Shown one piece after another: positions 8,287-18,106 of a stretch of DNA of 64,000 nt. Source of the stretch: Limnohabitans sp. B9-3 (GTDB lineage: Bacteria > Pseudomonadota > Gammaproteobacteria > Burkholderiales > Burkholderiaceae_C); contig NZ_NESI01000009.1 in the NCBI RefSeq assembly GCF_002778325.1, positions 88,092 through 152,091 of the forward strand. The letters are read 5' to 3'. Both the position numbers and the translations under genes were made by a program. The notes below the pieces were generated by a model. That model searched no databases and had not been told where the DNA came from. It worked only from the letters and a program-made list of their open reading frames with translations. How positions within the stretch are numbered: position 1 is the stretch's first letter; every line of letters starts with the position of its first letter.

Positions 8287-8745
8287 ATGGATTTGCGAAA
8301 ACTCAAGACGTTGATTGACCTGGTCTCCGACTCCAATGTGTCTGAACTCGAAATTACAGAGGCAGAAGGCAAGGTTCGCATCGTCAAGAGTGCGCCAGCG
8401 CCGATGGCGATGGTCACGCAAACGATGAACGCACCCGTCGCCGCAGCGCCTGCCCCTGTCGCTGCACCTGTCGCCGCACCTGCTGTTGCTGTGGTTGAAG
8501 CGGTTCCTGCAGGTCACACCGTGAAGTCACCCATGGTGGGCACGTTCTACCGTTCTTCTAGTCCAGGTGCCAAGTCCTTTGTTGAAATTGGCAGCCAAGT
8601 CAAAGAAGGCGACACCATCTGCATCATTGAAGCGATGAAGATCTTGAATGAGATCGAAGCTGACAAGTCCGGCACCATCACCCAAATCTTGGCCGAGAAC
8701 GGTCAAGCAGTTGAATACGGCGCGCCCTTGTTCATCATTGAATAA
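8287..8745 (+). CDS. accB: Biotin carboxyl carrier protein of acetyl-CoA carboxylase
   Basis: AccB carries the biotin that shuttles carboxyl groups from AccC to the carboxyltransferase in the first step of fatty acid synthesis. The 152-residue protein has a short N-terminal helical domain, an Ala/Pro-rich linker (about residues 37-75) and a C-terminal biotinyl domain. That domain has the motif EAMKI, with the biotinylated Lys at 118. The length is normal. accC follows 12 bp downstream, the usual bacterial operon. Confidence 0.97.
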   Translation: MDLRKLKTLIDLVSDSNVSELEITEAEGKVRIVKSAPAPMAMVTQTMNAPVAAAPAPVAAPVAAPAVAVVEAVPAGHTVKSPMVGTFYRSSSPGAKSFVEIGSQVKEGDTICIIEAMKILNEIEADKSGTITQILAENGQAVEYGAPLFIIE

Positions 8746-8757
8746 GGGGTTCACGCC

Positions 8758-10107
8758 ATGTTCAAGAAAATTCTGATCGCCAATCGCGGCGAGATTGCCC
8801 TTCGCATTCAGCGCGCGTGTCGCGAGCTGGGTGTGAAAGCGGTGATGGTGTATTCCGAGGCCGATCGTGACGCGAAATACGTCAAATTAGCCGACGAAGC
8901 GGTGTGTATTGGCCCTGCGGCATCCGCTCAGAGCTACCTCAACATGCCGGCCATCATTGCGGCGGCTGAGGTGACCGACTCTGAGGCCATCCATCCAGGT
9001 TACGGTTTTTTGAGTGAAAACGCCGACTTCGCCGAACGTGTCGAGAAAAGTGGCTTCCAATTCATTGGTCCGACCGCTGAATCGATCCGCATCATGGGCG
9101 ACAAAGTGTCGGCCAAGCAAGCCATGATTCGTGCGGGCGTGCCTTGTGTGCCAGGCTCGGAAGGCGAGTTGCCAGACGATCCTGCGCAAATCCGCCGCAT
9201 TGCCAAAAGCGTGGGCTATCCCGTGATCATCAAAGCCGCTGGCGGCGGCGGCGGTCGCGGCATGCGCGTGGTGCACACCGAAGCTGCGTTGGTCAACGCG
9301 GTGGCCATGACCAAGGCTGAAGCGGGCACCGCCTTTGGCAACCCCGCGGTGTACATGGAGAAGTTCCTCCAGAACCCACGCCACATTGAAATTCAAATCT
9401 TGGCCGACAAGTTCAAGAATGCTGTCTATTTGGGTGAGCGTGATTGCTCGATGCAGCGCCGTCACCAAAAAGTGATCGAGGAAGCGCCTGCACCTGGTAT
9501 TCCCCGCAAATTGATTGAGAAGATCGGCGAGCGTTGCGCAGCGGCATGTAAAAAGATTGGCTATCGCGGCGCAGGCACGTTCGAGTTCTTGTTTGAAAAC
9601 GGCGAGTTTTATTTCATTGAAATGAACACCCGTGTGCAAGTGGAGCACCCGGTGACCGAGTACATCACGGGCGTGGACATCGTGAAAACGCAAATCATGG
9701 TGGCTGCAGGCTTGAAGTTGCCGTTCACGCAGCGTGATATTCACGTGCGTGGCCACTCGATTGAGTGCCGTATCAACGCAGAAGACCCATTCAAGTTTAT
9801 TCCCTCACCTGGCCGTATCACCATGTGGCATGCGCCCGGTGGTCCCGGTGTTCGCGTGGACACGCACATCTACACCAACTACTTTGTGCCACCGAACTAC
9901 GACTCGATGATTGGCAAGATCATTGTGCACGGCGATACCCGTGACGAGGCTTTGGCACGCATGCGCACGGCGCTGAATGAAACTTTGGTCGAAGGCATCA
10001 ACACCAACATCCCGTTGCACCGCGAGTTGATGGTGGATGCCAAGTTCATGGCGGGCGGTACCAACATCCACTACTTGGAAGAGTGGCTTGCCGCTCACAA
10101 GCGCTGA
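8758..10107 (+). CDS. accC: Biotin carboxylase subunit of acetyl-CoA carboxylase
   Basis: AccC uses ATP and bicarbonate to carboxylate biotin on AccB. The 449-residue protein begins with [16 protein letters not shown] and has the ATP-grasp glycine loop [13 protein letters not shown]. The catalytic segment [16 protein letters not shown] is also intact. The length matches the family. Its stop codon overlaps the prmA start in TGATG, so translation of the two is probably coupled. Confidence 0.98.
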   Translation: MFKKILIANRGEIALRIQRACRELGVKAVMVYSEADRDAKYVKLADEAVCIGPAASAQSYLNMPAIIAAAEVTDSEAIHPGYGFLSENADFAERVEKSGFQFIGPTAESIRIMGDKVSAKQAMIRAGVPCVPGSEGELPDDPAQIRRIAKSVGYPVIIKAAGGGGGRGMRVVHTEAALVNAVAMTKAEAGTAFGNPAVYMEKFLQNPRHIEIQILADKFKNAVYLGERDCSMQRRHQKVIEEAPAPGIPRKLIEKIGERCAAACKKIGYRGAGTFEFLFENGEFYFIEMNTRVQVEHPVTEYITGVDIVKTQIMVAAGLKLPFTQRDIHVRGHSIECRINAEDPFKFIPSPGRITMWHAPGGPGVRVDTHIYTNYFVPPNYDSMIGKIIVHGDTRDEALARMRTALNETLVEGINTNIPLHRELMVDAKFMAGGTNIHYLEEWLAAHKR

Positions 10108-10988
10108 TGTTTGAGTTGCGACTGATGTGCCCTGAAGAGGGCGTGGAAGCCGTCAGCGATGCGCTGGACGCCTTGGACGCGTTGAGTGTGTCGGTGGAAG
10201 ACGCCGATGCACAAACCGATGCTGAGCAAGCCTTGTTTGGCGAGCCCGGGATGCCACCGCCCAAAGGCGGTTGGAAGCGTTCGCGTATCGTGGCCTTGTT
10301 TACCGAGCAAACAGCGGCGCAAGACGCTGCGCGTTTGCTGGCCTTGCAAGACTTCTTTGAGGGCTCTGAGGTGTTGGGCATCCAAGCAGTGGCGGATCAA
10401 GATTGGGTGCGTTTGACGCAGTCGCAATTCGCCCCCGTTGAGATCACGCCTGAGTTTTGGATTGTCCCGACATGGCATGAGCCACCTGCACAAGCCCAGA
10501 GAGTGATTCGCCTTGACCCCGGTTTGGCGTTTGGCACCGGTACCCACCCCACCACGCGCATGTGTTTGCGCTGGATTGCCACCCACGATGTGGCCCAGCA
10601 ACGCGTGCTTGACTACGGCTGTGGCTCAGGCATCTTGGCGATTGGCGCAGCCTTGCATGGCGCGACATCGGTCGATGCGGTGGACATTGACGATGCCGCC
10701 GTGACCGCGACCACCTTGAATGCAGACGCGAACAACGTGCGCTTGAATGCGGGATTGCCTGATCAAGCGTCGGGTATGTATCAAACTGTGTTGGCCAACA
10801 TCTTGGCTACGCCATTGAAAGTGCTGGCGCCGCTGCTGTGCAAGCACGTGGCTGCTGATGGTCATTTGGTGCTGGCTGGCATTTTGGAGCGTCAAGCGCA
10901 AGAGCTGAAAGATGCTTATGCACCTTACTGCGTGTTGCAAGTGAGCGATCAAGAAGACGGTTGGATTTTGATGACCGCCAAACTCTGA
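10107..10988 (+). CDS. prmA: Ribosomal protein L11 methyltransferase
   Basis: PrmA trimethylates ribosomal protein L11 using S-adenosylmethionine. From the ATG at 10107, which overlaps the accC stop, the protein has 293 residues, the typical size. The N-terminal substrate-recognition domain precedes a class I methyltransferase fold with the SAM loop LDYGCGSGILAIGAA and the acidic DIDDAA that follows. The family fingerprint DPGLAFGTGTHPTTRMCL is present. The accC-prmA order is common in Burkholderiales. Confidence 0.96.
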   Translation: MFELRLMCPEEGVEAVSDALDALDALSVSVEDADAQTDAEQALFGEPGMPPPKGGWKRSRIVALFTEQTAAQDAARLLALQDFFEGSEVLGIQAVADQDWVRLTQSQFAPVEITPEFWIVPTWHEPPAQAQRVIRLDPGLAFGTGTHPTTRMCLRWIATHDVAQQRVLDYGCGSGILAIGAALHGATSVDAVDIDDAAVTATTLNADANNVRLNAGLPDQASGMYQTVLANILATPLKVLAPLLCKHVAADGHLVLAGILERQAQELKDAYAPYCVLQVSDQEDGWILMTAKL

Positions 10989-10996
10989 CGTTTGCA

Positions 10997-11737
10997 ATGC
11001 AAATCACGCACTGCCCCACATGTGCCACTTCTTTTCAAGTCACGCCCGATCAGCTCAGGCAGGCTGACGGGTGGGTGCGGTGTGGGCGTTGCGAGTACGT
11101 GTTTGAAGCCTTACTCCATCTGACACCGCCTGCTGCTATCAGCGACGCGAGCTCACTTGCCGCCTTGTTTGCAGAGTTGGATTTGCCATTGCCCACGCCT
11201 GAGGCCAAGACAACAGCCCTGCCGGAGATGGCGCCCGCACCCGAACCTGCGCCCGCATCAGCGCCTTTGCCTCGCTGGCGAGGACTGTGGCTGTTTGCAT
11301 GTGTCAGTTTGCTGCTGCTGTTGATGGCTCAATTTGCATGGGTGGGGCGACATGTGTTGTTCGCGCAAGTTCCCGCGTTGCGACCCGCTTTGCTGGCAGC
11401 CTGTGAATCATTCCAGTGTGAAGTCACTTGGCCGCGAGCGCCCGATGCGGTGTTGATTGAAAGCAGCCAATTCAGTGAGGCGCCGGGAGGTGGTTATGCC
11501 GTGGACTTGCACTTGAAAAACACAGAGAGCTATCCCGTGGCCACGCCTGCATTGGAGCTCACTTTGTTGGATTTGCAAGACCAAGTGGTGGTGCGGCGTG
11601 TGTTCAAGCAAGATGAGCTGGGTTTGGAAGATCACATGTTGGCGCTGCGAGAGGTTCGTGTCCACCTTCATTTTGATTTAGAAGCCGGCGCCAGTCAGCG
11701 CACCGTGGGCTTTCGCGCCTTGGTTTTTTATCCGTAA
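10997..11737 (+). CDS. zinc-ribbon DUF3426 membrane protein
   Basis: The 246-residue protein starts at the ATG at 10997 with an MJ0042-type zinc ribbon (CPTC ... CGRC within residues 6-30). A Pro/Ala-rich linker, one transmembrane segment (WLFACVSLLLLLMAQFAW) and a C-terminal DUF3426 domain of extracytoplasmic beta type follow. This arrangement is common beside prmA in beta- and gammaproteobacteria, but its function is unknown. It sits 8 bp after prmA and 10 bp before the kinase gene, so it is part of the operon. Confidence 0.88.
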   Translation: MQITHCPTCATSFQVTPDQLRQADGWVRCGRCEYVFEALLHLTPPAAISDASSLAALFAELDLPLPTPEAKTTALPEMAPAPEPAPASAPLPRWRGLWLFACVSLLLLLMAQFAWVGRHVLFAQVPALRPALLAACESFQCEVTWPRAPDAVLIESSQFSEAPGGGYAVDLHLKNTESYPVATPALELTLLDLQDQVVVRRVFKQDELGLEDHMLALREVRVHLHFDLEAGASQRTVGFRALVFYP

Positions 11738-11747
11738 GAAGGTCAGC

Positions 11748-12641
11748 ATGGCTTCTTTGATTTGTGGCTCTTTGGCATTTGACTCCATCATGACCTTTGA
11801 AGGTCGATTTGCTGAACAAATCTTGCCCGATCAGCTGCACATCTTGAATGTGTCTTTTTTGGTACCCGCTTTGCGTCGCGACTTTGGGGGTTGCGCTGGC
11901 AATATTGCCTACAGCCTGAAGATGCTGGGTGGTCATCCCCTGCCTATGGCGACGCTGGGATCTGACGGTGCCGATTACTTGAAACGTTTGATGAGCTTGG
12001 GCATTTCGACCGAGTTTGTGCGTCAAGTGGAAGACACGTACACCGCACAAGCCATGATCATGACCGATCGGGACAACAACCAAATCACGGCATTTCACCC
12101 GGGCGCCATGATGCAAGCGGACGCTCTGCGCATTGAAAAGCGCGCCGACATCAAGTTGGGCATCATTTCTCCAGACGGTCGTGATGCCATGTTGCTACAC
12201 GCGGACCAGTTCAAGGCCGCAGACATCCCATTTGTCTTTGATCCCGGCCAAGGTTTGCCGATGTTTGATGGGTCTGAGCTCGCACGTTTCATCGACCAAG
12301 CGACATGGGTCACCGTGAATGACTACGAGGGCAAGATGCTCAGCGACCGCACAGGTTTAACCCATGCCGAGATTTCTCGCCGTGTCGATGGTTTGATCGT
12401 GACCCTAGGCGCGCAGGGTTGCGAGGTTTGGGTGAATGGGGAGAAAACGGTTGTGCCACCCGTTAAGGCACTGGCGGTGGTCGATCCGACGGGTTGTGGT
12501 GATGCTTGGCGTGGCGCTTTGTTGTTTGGCTTGGAGCAAGGCTGGTCTTTGGCTCGGTGCGCAGCGTTGGGCAACCACGTTGGCGCCTTGAAAATTGCGC
12601 AACGCGGCCCACAAAATTACAGCGTAGAAGTTTTGAGTTGA
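11748..12641 (+). CDS. PfkB-family carbohydrate/adenosine kinase
   Basis: A 297-residue cytoplasmic sugar or nucleoside kinase of the ribokinase (PfkB) family. The N-terminal signature GGCAGNIAYSLKMLGG and the C-terminal signature DPTGCGDAWRGALLFGLEQG are both clear; the Asp of GCGD is the catalytic base. The sequence MASLICGSLAFDSIMTFEGRF fits the adenosine-kinase-like branch, but substrate identity cannot be fixed by eye. It is the last gene of the accB-led run and converges on the histone-like gene. Confidence 0.88.
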   Translation: MASLICGSLAFDSIMTFEGRFAEQILPDQLHILNVSFLVPALRRDFGGCAGNIAYSLKMLGGHPLPMATLGSDGADYLKRLMSLGISTEFVRQVEDTYTAQAMIMTDRDNNQITAFHPGAMMQADALRIEKRADIKLGIISPDGRDAMLLHADQFKAADIPFVFDPGQGLPMFDGSELARFIDQATWVTVNDYEGKMLSDRTGLTHAEISRRVDGLIVTLGAQGCEVWVNGEKTVVPPVKALAVVDPTGCGDAWRGALLFGLEQGWSLARCAALGNHVGALKIAQRGPQNYSVEVLS

Positions 12642-12683
12642 GAAACATCAGGCATAAGCACCTGCCACATACGCCATAAGAAA

Positions 12684-12711
12684 AAGCCCGAGACCTTGCG
12701 GTGTCGGGCTT
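12684..12711 (-). terminator. terminator of the H1-like gene
   Basis: An 8-bp stem (12684-12691 with 12704-12711) encloses a 12-base loop. Read on the minus strand it is followed by a T-rich run (TTTTTCTT), as expected for termination of the gene ending at 12748. On the plus strand no T run follows, so it is a weaker stop for the kinase operon. Confidence 0.75.
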
Positions 12712-12747
12712 GAGATGACGGTCAAACCGTCCCAGAGATCTGAATGA

Positions 12748-13311
12748 TCAGGGCTTGCTGGCTGTTGGAAAAGGCCAAGCAGCTTGCGGGTTCAGCGTGG
12801 TCTGCGCAGGGGCAGCTTTCGCAGCTTTCTTAGGGGCAGGCTTTTTAGCAGCTTTCTTCGCGGCTGGTTTTTTAGCAGCAGGCTTTTTAGCGACAGCAGC
12901 CTTGGCTACTTTTTTCGCGGCAGGCTTGGCAGCTGGTTTAGCAGCAGGCTTGGCCGAAGCTTTTTTGGCGACTGGCTTAGCAGCAGCTTTTTTAGCAACG
13001 GGCTTTTTAGCGACAGCAGCCTTGGCTACTTTTTTCGCGGCAGGCTTGGCAGCTGGTTTAGCAGCAGGCTTGGCCGCAGCCTTTTTGGCGACGGGTTTAG
13101 CAGCAGCTTTTTTAGCAACTGGCTTAGCAGCAACAGCTTTTTTAGCGGCTGGTTTAGCAGCAGCAACTTTCTTGGCCGCTGGTTTTTTTGCAGCGACAGC
13201 TTTTTTAGCAGCTGGTTTAGCAGCGGCTACTTTCTTAGCGACGGGCTTGGAAGCCGCGACAGCTTTCTTTGCGGGGGCCTTTTTAGCGGCCGGTTTTTTT
13301 GCAGTTGCCAT
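12748..13311 (-). CDS. Ala/Lys-rich histone H1-like nucleoid protein
   Basis: A 187-residue, extremely basic, low-complexity protein built from repeats of the kind KPAAKKAAAKPVAKK, resembling the C-terminal tail of eukaryotic H1 and bacterial H1-like proteins (HC2, AlgP, BpH1). Such proteins bind and condense DNA. There is no folded domain. A good ribosome-binding site (TAGGAGA) precedes the ATG at 13311. The coding sequence contains an almost exact 120-bp tandem duplication (12881-13120). Copy number probably varies between strains, as is known for relatives. Confidence 0.88.
   Translation of the reverse strand: MATAKKPAAKKAPAKKAVAASKPVAKKVAAAKPAAKKAVAAKKPAAKKVAAAKPAAKKAVAAKPVAKKAAAKPVAKKAAAKPAAKPAAKPAAKKVAKAAVAKKPVAKKAAAKPVAKKASAKPAAKPAAKPAAKKVAKAAVAKKPAAKKPAAKKAAKKPAPKKAAKAAPAQTTLNPQAAWPFPTASKP
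12881..13120. repeat. 120-bp tandem duplication within the H1-like gene
   Basis: Bases 12881-12956 and 13001-13076 are identical over 76 bp, and the following 44 bp match with only a few changes. The unit is 120 bp, or 40 codons, so the reading frame is kept. This indicates a recent duplication by slippage or unequal exchange. Confidence 0.9.
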
Positions 13312-13500
13312 TTATGTTCTCCTAGATCGGATTTAGATCATTGGGTGAAAACACTTCGCACTTGTTTTGTGTGCAAAGCGATTCATGGCGCTGGACCCGG
13401 GTCCAACCCCATGAACACGGTGTGTCCACCACAACGTCACGATCACGGACGTTTTGAACTGTGGCAGACAAATTAGGTGACATGTGTATCGTGAATCAAC

Positions 13501-14706
13501 TCAGTCCCAAGACAAAGCACCACCCGTTTGGTACTCGATCACGCGGGTTTCGAAGAAGTTGCGTTCTTTTTTCAGGTCGATCATTTCGCTCATCCAAGGG
13601 AAAGGGTTTTCCTCATTGGGGAAAAGCGCTTCCAAACCGATTTGCGTGGCGCGGCGGTTGGCGATGTAGCGCAGATAACCTTTGAACATCGATGCATTCA
13701 AGCCCAGCACGCCACGGGGCATGGTGTCTTCTGCATAGCGGTATTCGAGCTCAACAGCTTGCATGAACAAAGCGTTGATTTCGGCTTTGAACTCGGCTGT
13801 CCACAAATGTGGGTTTTCCAGTTTGATCTGGTTGATCAAATCGATGCCAAAGTTGCAGTGCATGGACTCGTCACGCAAGATGTATTGGTATTGCTCTGCA
13901 GCACCGGTCATCTTGTTTTGGCGACCTAAGGCCAAGATTTGAGTGAAGCCCACATAGAAGAACAAACCTTCCATCAAGCATGCAAACACGATCAAGGACT
14001 TCAAGAGTGTCTGATCGGTTTCGGGTGTGCCGGTGTGGAAGTTGGGGTCCATGATCGCGTCGATGAACGGGATCAAGAACTCGTCTTTGTCGCGGATGGA
14101 TTTGACTTCGTGGTATGCGTTGAAGATCTCGCCATCGTCTAAGCCCAAAGACTCGACGATGTATTGGTAAGCGTGTGTGTGGATCGCTTCTTCAAACGCT
14201 TGACGCAACAAAAACTGACGGCACTCAGGTGCGGTGATGTGGCGGTAGGTGCCCAACACGATGTTGTTGGCGGCCAATGAATCGGCGGTCACGAAGAAGC
14301 CGAGGTTGCGCATGATCAAGCGACGCTCATCATCGGTCAAACCATTCGGGTCTTTCCACAAGGCGATGTCACGTGTCATGTTCACTTCTTGCGGCATCCA
14401 GTGGTTAGCGCAAGTCGCGAGGTATTTTTCCCATGCCCATTTGTATTTGAAAGGCACCAGCTGATTGACGTCGGTTTGGCCGTTGATGATGCGCTTGTCT
14501 GCAGCAGTCACACGGCGTGTGCTGGGCTTAGCTGCGGCAGTTGAGGGAGTTGGCGCTGGTGCACCATCGTTCAATGTGCGTGCCGCTGCTACAGGCTGAG
14601 CATCAGGTGTCGCAGAAAGAGGTGGGAATTCCATCGAGCGGTTGGGTAAACCGCTGGCAAGAGGTGATGGCGATGAGGGCTTGATTTCTTCGTCCCAGGT
14701 CAACAT
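13501..14706 (-). CDS. nrdB: Ribonucleoside-diphosphate reductase, beta subunit (class Ia)
   Basis: NrdB houses the diiron-tyrosyl radical cofactor that starts ribonucleotide reduction in NrdA. The 401-residue protein has a variable N-terminal extension of about 90 residues, then the ferritin-like core. The motif [14 protein letters not shown] supplies a Glu and a His ligand and the radical Tyr in class Ia spacing. [12 protein letters not shown] supplies the later Glu/His ligands. The C-terminal tail that docks into NrdA is present. It lies 93 bp downstream of nrdA in the same orientation, and that gap shows no terminator. Confidence 0.96.
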   Translation of the reverse strand: MLTWDEEIKPSSPSPLASGLPNRSMEFPPLSATPDAQPVAAARTLNDGAPAPTPSTAAAKPSTRRVTAADKRIINGQTDVNQLVPFKYKWAWEKYLATCANHWMPQEVNMTRDIALWKDPNGLTDDERRLIMRNLGFFVTADSLAANNIVLGTYRHITAPECRQFLLRQAFEEAIHTHAYQYIVESLGLDDGEIFNAYHEVKSIRDKDEFLIPFIDAIMDPNFHTGTPETDQTLLKSLIVFACLMEGLFFYVGFTQILALGRQNKMTGAAEQYQYILRDESMHCNFGIDLINQIKLENPHLWTAEFKAEINALFMQAVELEYRYAEDTMPRGVLGLNASMFKGYLRYIANRRATQIGLEALFPNEENPFPWMSEMIDLKKERNFFETRVIEYQTGGALSWD

Positions 14707-14799
14707 AAAAATTTTTCCAATGCTTGAATTATGGATGCAAGAAAGTGAATCGCAAAGCGATCACGAACTTCCTTGCAAATATTGTTGTGCAATTACAAA

Positions 14800-17715
14800 T
14801 TACTGACAGGACTCGCAGGTGGGATCGTCCACGCCGCAGAACGCGATGTCAGTGGCGGGGATGGCATTCATCTGCGCTTGCGCTGCAGCGGCAGCGGCTT
14901 CAAGCGCTGTCATGCCGCTTGATGCAGGACCTGACGAAACCGAGTTGTGAGAGCCTGCTTGCACGGTTGATTTTTCGACTTGTTGTGCGCTGGACGTGCG
15001 GAGGTAGTAGGTGGTTTTTAAGCCACGCAACCAAGCGAGTTTGTAAGTCTCATCGAGCTTCTTACCGGACGCACCTGCCATGTAGATGTTGAGCGACTGC
15101 GCTTGGTCAATCCACTTTTGACGACGCGATGCGGCTTCAACCAACCAAGTAGGTTCCACTTCGAACGCCGTGGCATACAAGGCTTTGATTTCTTGCGGCA
15201 CGCGGTCGATAGGGCGCAGTGAGCCGTCGAAGTGTTTCAGGTCCATGACCATCACGTCGTCCCACAAACCTAAACGCTTCAAGTCGCGCACCAAGTAGTT
15301 GTTGATGACCGTGAATTCACCAGACAAATTGGACTTGACCGACAAGTTGCCAAAGCAAGGCTCGATGGAGGCGTCCACGCCAATGATGTTGGAAATGGTA
15401 GCGGTGGGTGCGATGGCCACACAGTTGGAGTTACGCATGCCATCTTTGGCAATCTTGGCACGCAGTGCGTCCCAATCCATGGTCTTGGAGCGATCCATTT
15501 CTAAGTAGCCACCACGCGCTTCGGTCAGCAAGTCGATCGAGTCCAGAGGCAAGATGCCTTTGTCCCACAACGAGCCTTTGTAGCTGGCGTATTTGCCGCG
15601 CTCTTTGGCCAATTCGCTGGACGCCCAGTAGGCGTAATAACAAACGGCTTCCATTGAACGGTCTGCAAACTCCACCGCTTCTTGCGAGGCGTAAGGCACA
15701 CGCATGGCGTACAAGCTGTCTTGGAAAGACATGATGCCCATGCCCACAGGACGGTGGCGCAGGTTGGAGTCGCGTGCCTTCTTGACGGCGTAGTAGTTGA
15801 TGTCGATCACGTTGTCGAGCATGCGCATGGCCACATTGATGGTGCGCTTGAGTTTGTCGTGATCGAGCTCTTTACCGTTGGGGCCGTCTTTCAAGTGTTG
15901 AGACAAGTTGACGGAGCCCAAATTACATACCGCAGTTTCGGTGTCGCTGGTGTTGAGCGTGATCTCGGTACAGAGGTTGGATGAATGCACCACGCCCACG
16001 TGTTGTTGGGGTGAACGCACGTTGCATGGGTCTTTGAAGGTGATCCATGGGTGGCCGGTTTCAAACAACATCGTCAACATCTTGCGCCACATGTCGGTGG
16101 CTTGCACGGTTTTGCTGGGTTTGATTTCGCCGCGCTTGGCTTTTTCTTCGTAGGCCACGTAAGCTTTTTCGAAGGGGGCGCCGAACAGGTCGTGCAAATC
16201 AGGCACATCAGAAGGTGAGAACAAGGTCCACTCACCTTTCTCCATCACACGACGCATGAACAAGTCAGGGATCCAGTTGGCGGTGTTCATGTCGTGGGTA
16301 CGACGGCGGTCGTCGCCGGTGTTTTTGCGCAACTCGAGGAACTCTTCGATGTCCAAGTGCCAGGTTTCGAGGTAGGTACACACCGCGCCTTTGCGCTTGC
16401 CGCCTTGGTTCACCGCCACAGCTGTGTCGTTGACCACTTTCAAGAAAGGCACCACGCCTTGTGATTCGCCATTGGTGCCCTTAATGTGGCTGCCCAAAGC
16501 GCGCACGCGGGTCCAGTCGTTGCCCAAGCCGCCAGCAAATTTAGACAGCAAGGCGTTTTCTTTGATCAACTCGTAGATTCCGTCCAAATGGTCAGGCACA
16601 GTGGACAAGTAGCAGCTGGAGAGTTGCGAACGCAACGTGCCACTGTTGAACAGGGTGGGCGTGCTGGACATGAAGTCGAACGAGGACAGCACTTCGTAGA
16701 ACTCAATCGCACGGGCTTCGCGGTCGATTTCGTTCAGCGACAGGCCCATGGCCACGCGCATGAAGAAGGCTTGTGGCAGCTCGATGCGTGTTTTGCGCAC
16801 ATGCAAGAAGTAGCGGTCATAGAGCGTTTGCAGGCCGAGGTAGTCAAATTGCAAATCGCGGTCTGCTTTGAGGGCCTGGCCCAAGCGCTCCAAGTCGAAC
16901 TGAAGCATCTTGTCGTCGAGCAAGTCGTTCTCGACGCCTTTTTTGATGAACTGAGGGAAGTATTCGGCGTAATGCTGACCCATGTCGGCGTGCAGTACTT
17001 CTTTGCCAAGCACTTCTTTGGCGATGGTGTGCATCAACAAGCGTGCAGTGGCGTAGGTGTAGTCAGGGTCTTTTTCGATCAGGGTACGGGTGGCCAAGAT
17101 GGCCGCTTTGTACACCTCGTCCATGGGCACACCGTCGTACAGGTTGCGCATGGTTTCGGCCAAGATCGGCGCGGGTTTGACGTCAGCACCCAAGCCAGCG
17201 CAGGCGTCGTTGATCAGACGTTGCAGGTGTGGCACATCCAATGGCACACGCTGACCGTCATCGATCACATGCAGCTCAGGTGCTGCAGGCGCTGCTTGTT
17301 CTTTGGTGTGCGCACGTTCTTGGGTGCGACGTTCACGGTAGAGCACGTAAGCACGGGCAATTTCGTGGTGGCCACCGCGCATCAAGCCCAATTCTGCTTG
17401 GTCTTGCACATCTTCAATGTGGAAGGTGCCGCCGCCTGGACGTGAGCGCATCAAGGCGCGCACCACGTTTTGAGTCAACACATCGACGGTTTCGCGCACG
17501 CTGGCAGAGGCGGCGCCTTGTGTGCCGTGTACCGCCAAAAAGGCTTTCATCATGGCCACGGCAATCTTGGCCGGCTCAAAAGGCACCACGGCGCCGTTGC
17601 GACGGATGATTTGGTAGTGGGCCAAGCTGTTGTGGGTGTCCATCACGGCGCGGTCTTGCGCGACGGGCGCGTGTTGAGCGGTGATGGCGGAATGGGTTTG
17701 TGCTGCGGTTTGCAT
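14800..17715 (-). CDS. nrdA: Ribonucleoside-diphosphate reductase, alpha subunit (class Ia)
   Basis: NrdA reduces ribonucleoside diphosphates for DNA synthesis. The ATG at 17715 is chosen because AAGGAAG lies nine bases before it; it gives 971 residues. An ATP-cone domain (about residues 34-125) is followed by a second cone-like region, so the protein is longer than E. coli NrdA (761) and closer to the Pseudomonas type. Catalytic residues are intact: SSCYL, the Asn-Cys-Glu of [15 protein letters not shown], and a C-terminal CESCQ redox pair. Expression is probably repressed by NrdR through two boxes upstream. Confidence 0.96.
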   Translation of the reverse strand: MQTAAQTHSAITAQHAPVAQDRAVMDTHNSLAHYQIIRRNGAVVPFEPAKIAVAMMKAFLAVHGTQGAASASVRETVDVLTQNVVRALMRSRPGGGTFHIEDVQDQAELGLMRGGHHEIARAYVLYRERRTQERAHTKEQAAPAAPELHVIDDGQRVPLDVPHLQRLINDACAGLGADVKPAPILAETMRNLYDGVPMDEVYKAAILATRTLIEKDPDYTYATARLLMHTIAKEVLGKEVLHADMGQHYAEYFPQFIKKGVENDLLDDKMLQFDLERLGQALKADRDLQFDYLGLQTLYDRYFLHVRKTRIELPQAFFMRVAMGLSLNEIDREARAIEFYEVLSSFDFMSSTPTLFNSGTLRSQLSSCYLSTVPDHLDGIYELIKENALLSKFAGGLGNDWTRVRALGSHIKGTNGESQGVVPFLKVVNDTAVAVNQGGKRKGAVCTYLETWHLDIEEFLELRKNTGDDRRRTHDMNTANWIPDLFMRRVMEKGEWTLFSPSDVPDLHDLFGAPFEKAYVAYEEKAKRGEIKPSKTVQATDMWRKMLTMLFETGHPWITFKDPCNVRSPQQHVGVVHSSNLCTEITLNTSDTETAVCNLGSVNLSQHLKDGPNGKELDHDKLKRTINVAMRMLDNVIDINYYAVKKARDSNLRHRPVGMGIMSFQDSLYAMRVPYASQEAVEFADRSMEAVCYYAYWASSELAKERGKYASYKGSLWDKGILPLDSIDLLTEARGGYLEMDRSKTMDWDALRAKIAKDGMRNSNCVAIAPTATISNIIGVDASIEPCFGNLSVKSNLSGEFTVINNYLVRDLKRLGLWDDVMVMDLKHFDGSLRPIDRVPQEIKALYATAFEVEPTWLVEAASRRQKWIDQAQSLNIYMAGASGKKLDETYKLAWLRGLKTTYYLRTSSAQQVEKSTVQAGSHNSVSSGPASSGMTALEAAAAAAQAQMNAIPATDIAFCGVDDPTCESCQ

Positions 17716-17827
17716 ATCGTTGTTCTTCCTTGCTTCGGGGTCAGTGGCGTGGGTCATGGGGCGCGCTGTTGCGCATTCAAAACCTGCTGCGCGGCGTCTT
17801 TGGATGAGACAACTGCGCCAACACCAC

Positions 17828-17843
17828 ACACTATATCTGGTGT
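17828..17843 (-). promoter_or_regulatory. NrdR box 1 (over the -10 region)
   Basis: The 16 bases ACACTATATCTGGTGT closely match the NrdR consensus (acaCwAtATaTwGtgt). The box covers the predicted -10 hexamer of nrdA. Its centre is 32 bp, about three helical turns, from that of box 2, the usual NrdR geometry. Confidence 0.85.
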
Positions 17844-17858
17844 TCGAGGGTGTGTCCA
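17830..17858 (-). promoter_or_regulatory. sigma-70 promoter of nrdA
   Basis: On the minus strand TGGACA (17858-17853) and TATAGT (17835-17830) are separated by exactly 17 bp. The promoter lies about 110 bp upstream of the nrdA ATG and is framed by the two NrdR boxes, which supports the assignment. Confidence 0.7.
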
Positions 17859-17859
17859 A

Positions 17860-17875
17860 ACACTACCGGTAGTGT
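17860..17875 (-). promoter_or_regulatory. NrdR box 2 (just upstream of -35)
   Basis: ACACTACCGGTAGTGT is a perfect 16-bp palindrome with NrdR-type ends. It stands immediately upstream of the -35 hexamer. Together with box 1 it would let an NrdR oligomer cover the promoter when dATP is plentiful. Confidence 0.85.
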
Positions 17876-18106
17876 TTGTGTGTCAATTCGTATTCAATTT
17901 TATTTTGTGAAAATCGCAGGCGGACTACAGGGCGTTTGACGATGCAGCGTGGGCCCTATGTGGGTGGGGAATTGATGGATAAGACCTTGATTTCAAGCGC
18001 TCTTCGGCATGATTTGGGCTGCAAAAGCCCATGCCTTCTCACCTTGATTTTTTGATGCACAAACTCTGTGCAGCATCAAGCGTGTGTATATTTTTTTCGC
18101 GCTTGG
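17876..18106. other. non-coding stretch between nrdA promoter and ampD
   Basis: No credible gene is seen here. It holds an AT-rich patch just upstream of the nrdA promoter. Two inverted repeats are present: a bulged hairpin at 18006-18034 (TGGGCT/AGCCCA core) and another around 18050-18080 (TGCACA/TGTGCA core). Neither is followed by a T run in either direction, so neither is a convincing terminator. ampD ends at 18107. Confidence 0.5.

Noticed and set aside
12882..13300. CRISPR-like periodic repeats
   Set aside because: The periodicity is coding (Ala/Lys repeats in frame), with no unique spacers between repeats.
12755..13336. Long plus-strand frame rich in Ala, Gly and Leu opposite the H1-like gene
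   Set aside because: It mirrors the low-complexity Ala/Lys repeats of the minus-strand gene, which has a good ribosome-binding site and a terminator; the mirrored protein has no family character.
16486..17445. 319-codon plus-strand frame inside nrdA
   Set aside because: It is antisense to a highly conserved catalytic subunit and shows no recognisable domain.
17716..17859. 48-residue N-terminal extension of NrdA
   Set aside because: The extension would read through the NrdR-controlled promoter region, and the ATG at 17715 has a good ribosome-binding site.
18006..18080. Inverted repeats downstream of ampD as terminators
   Set aside because: Neither stem is followed by a T run on the relevant strand, and the nearest is flanked by A residues in the minus direction.
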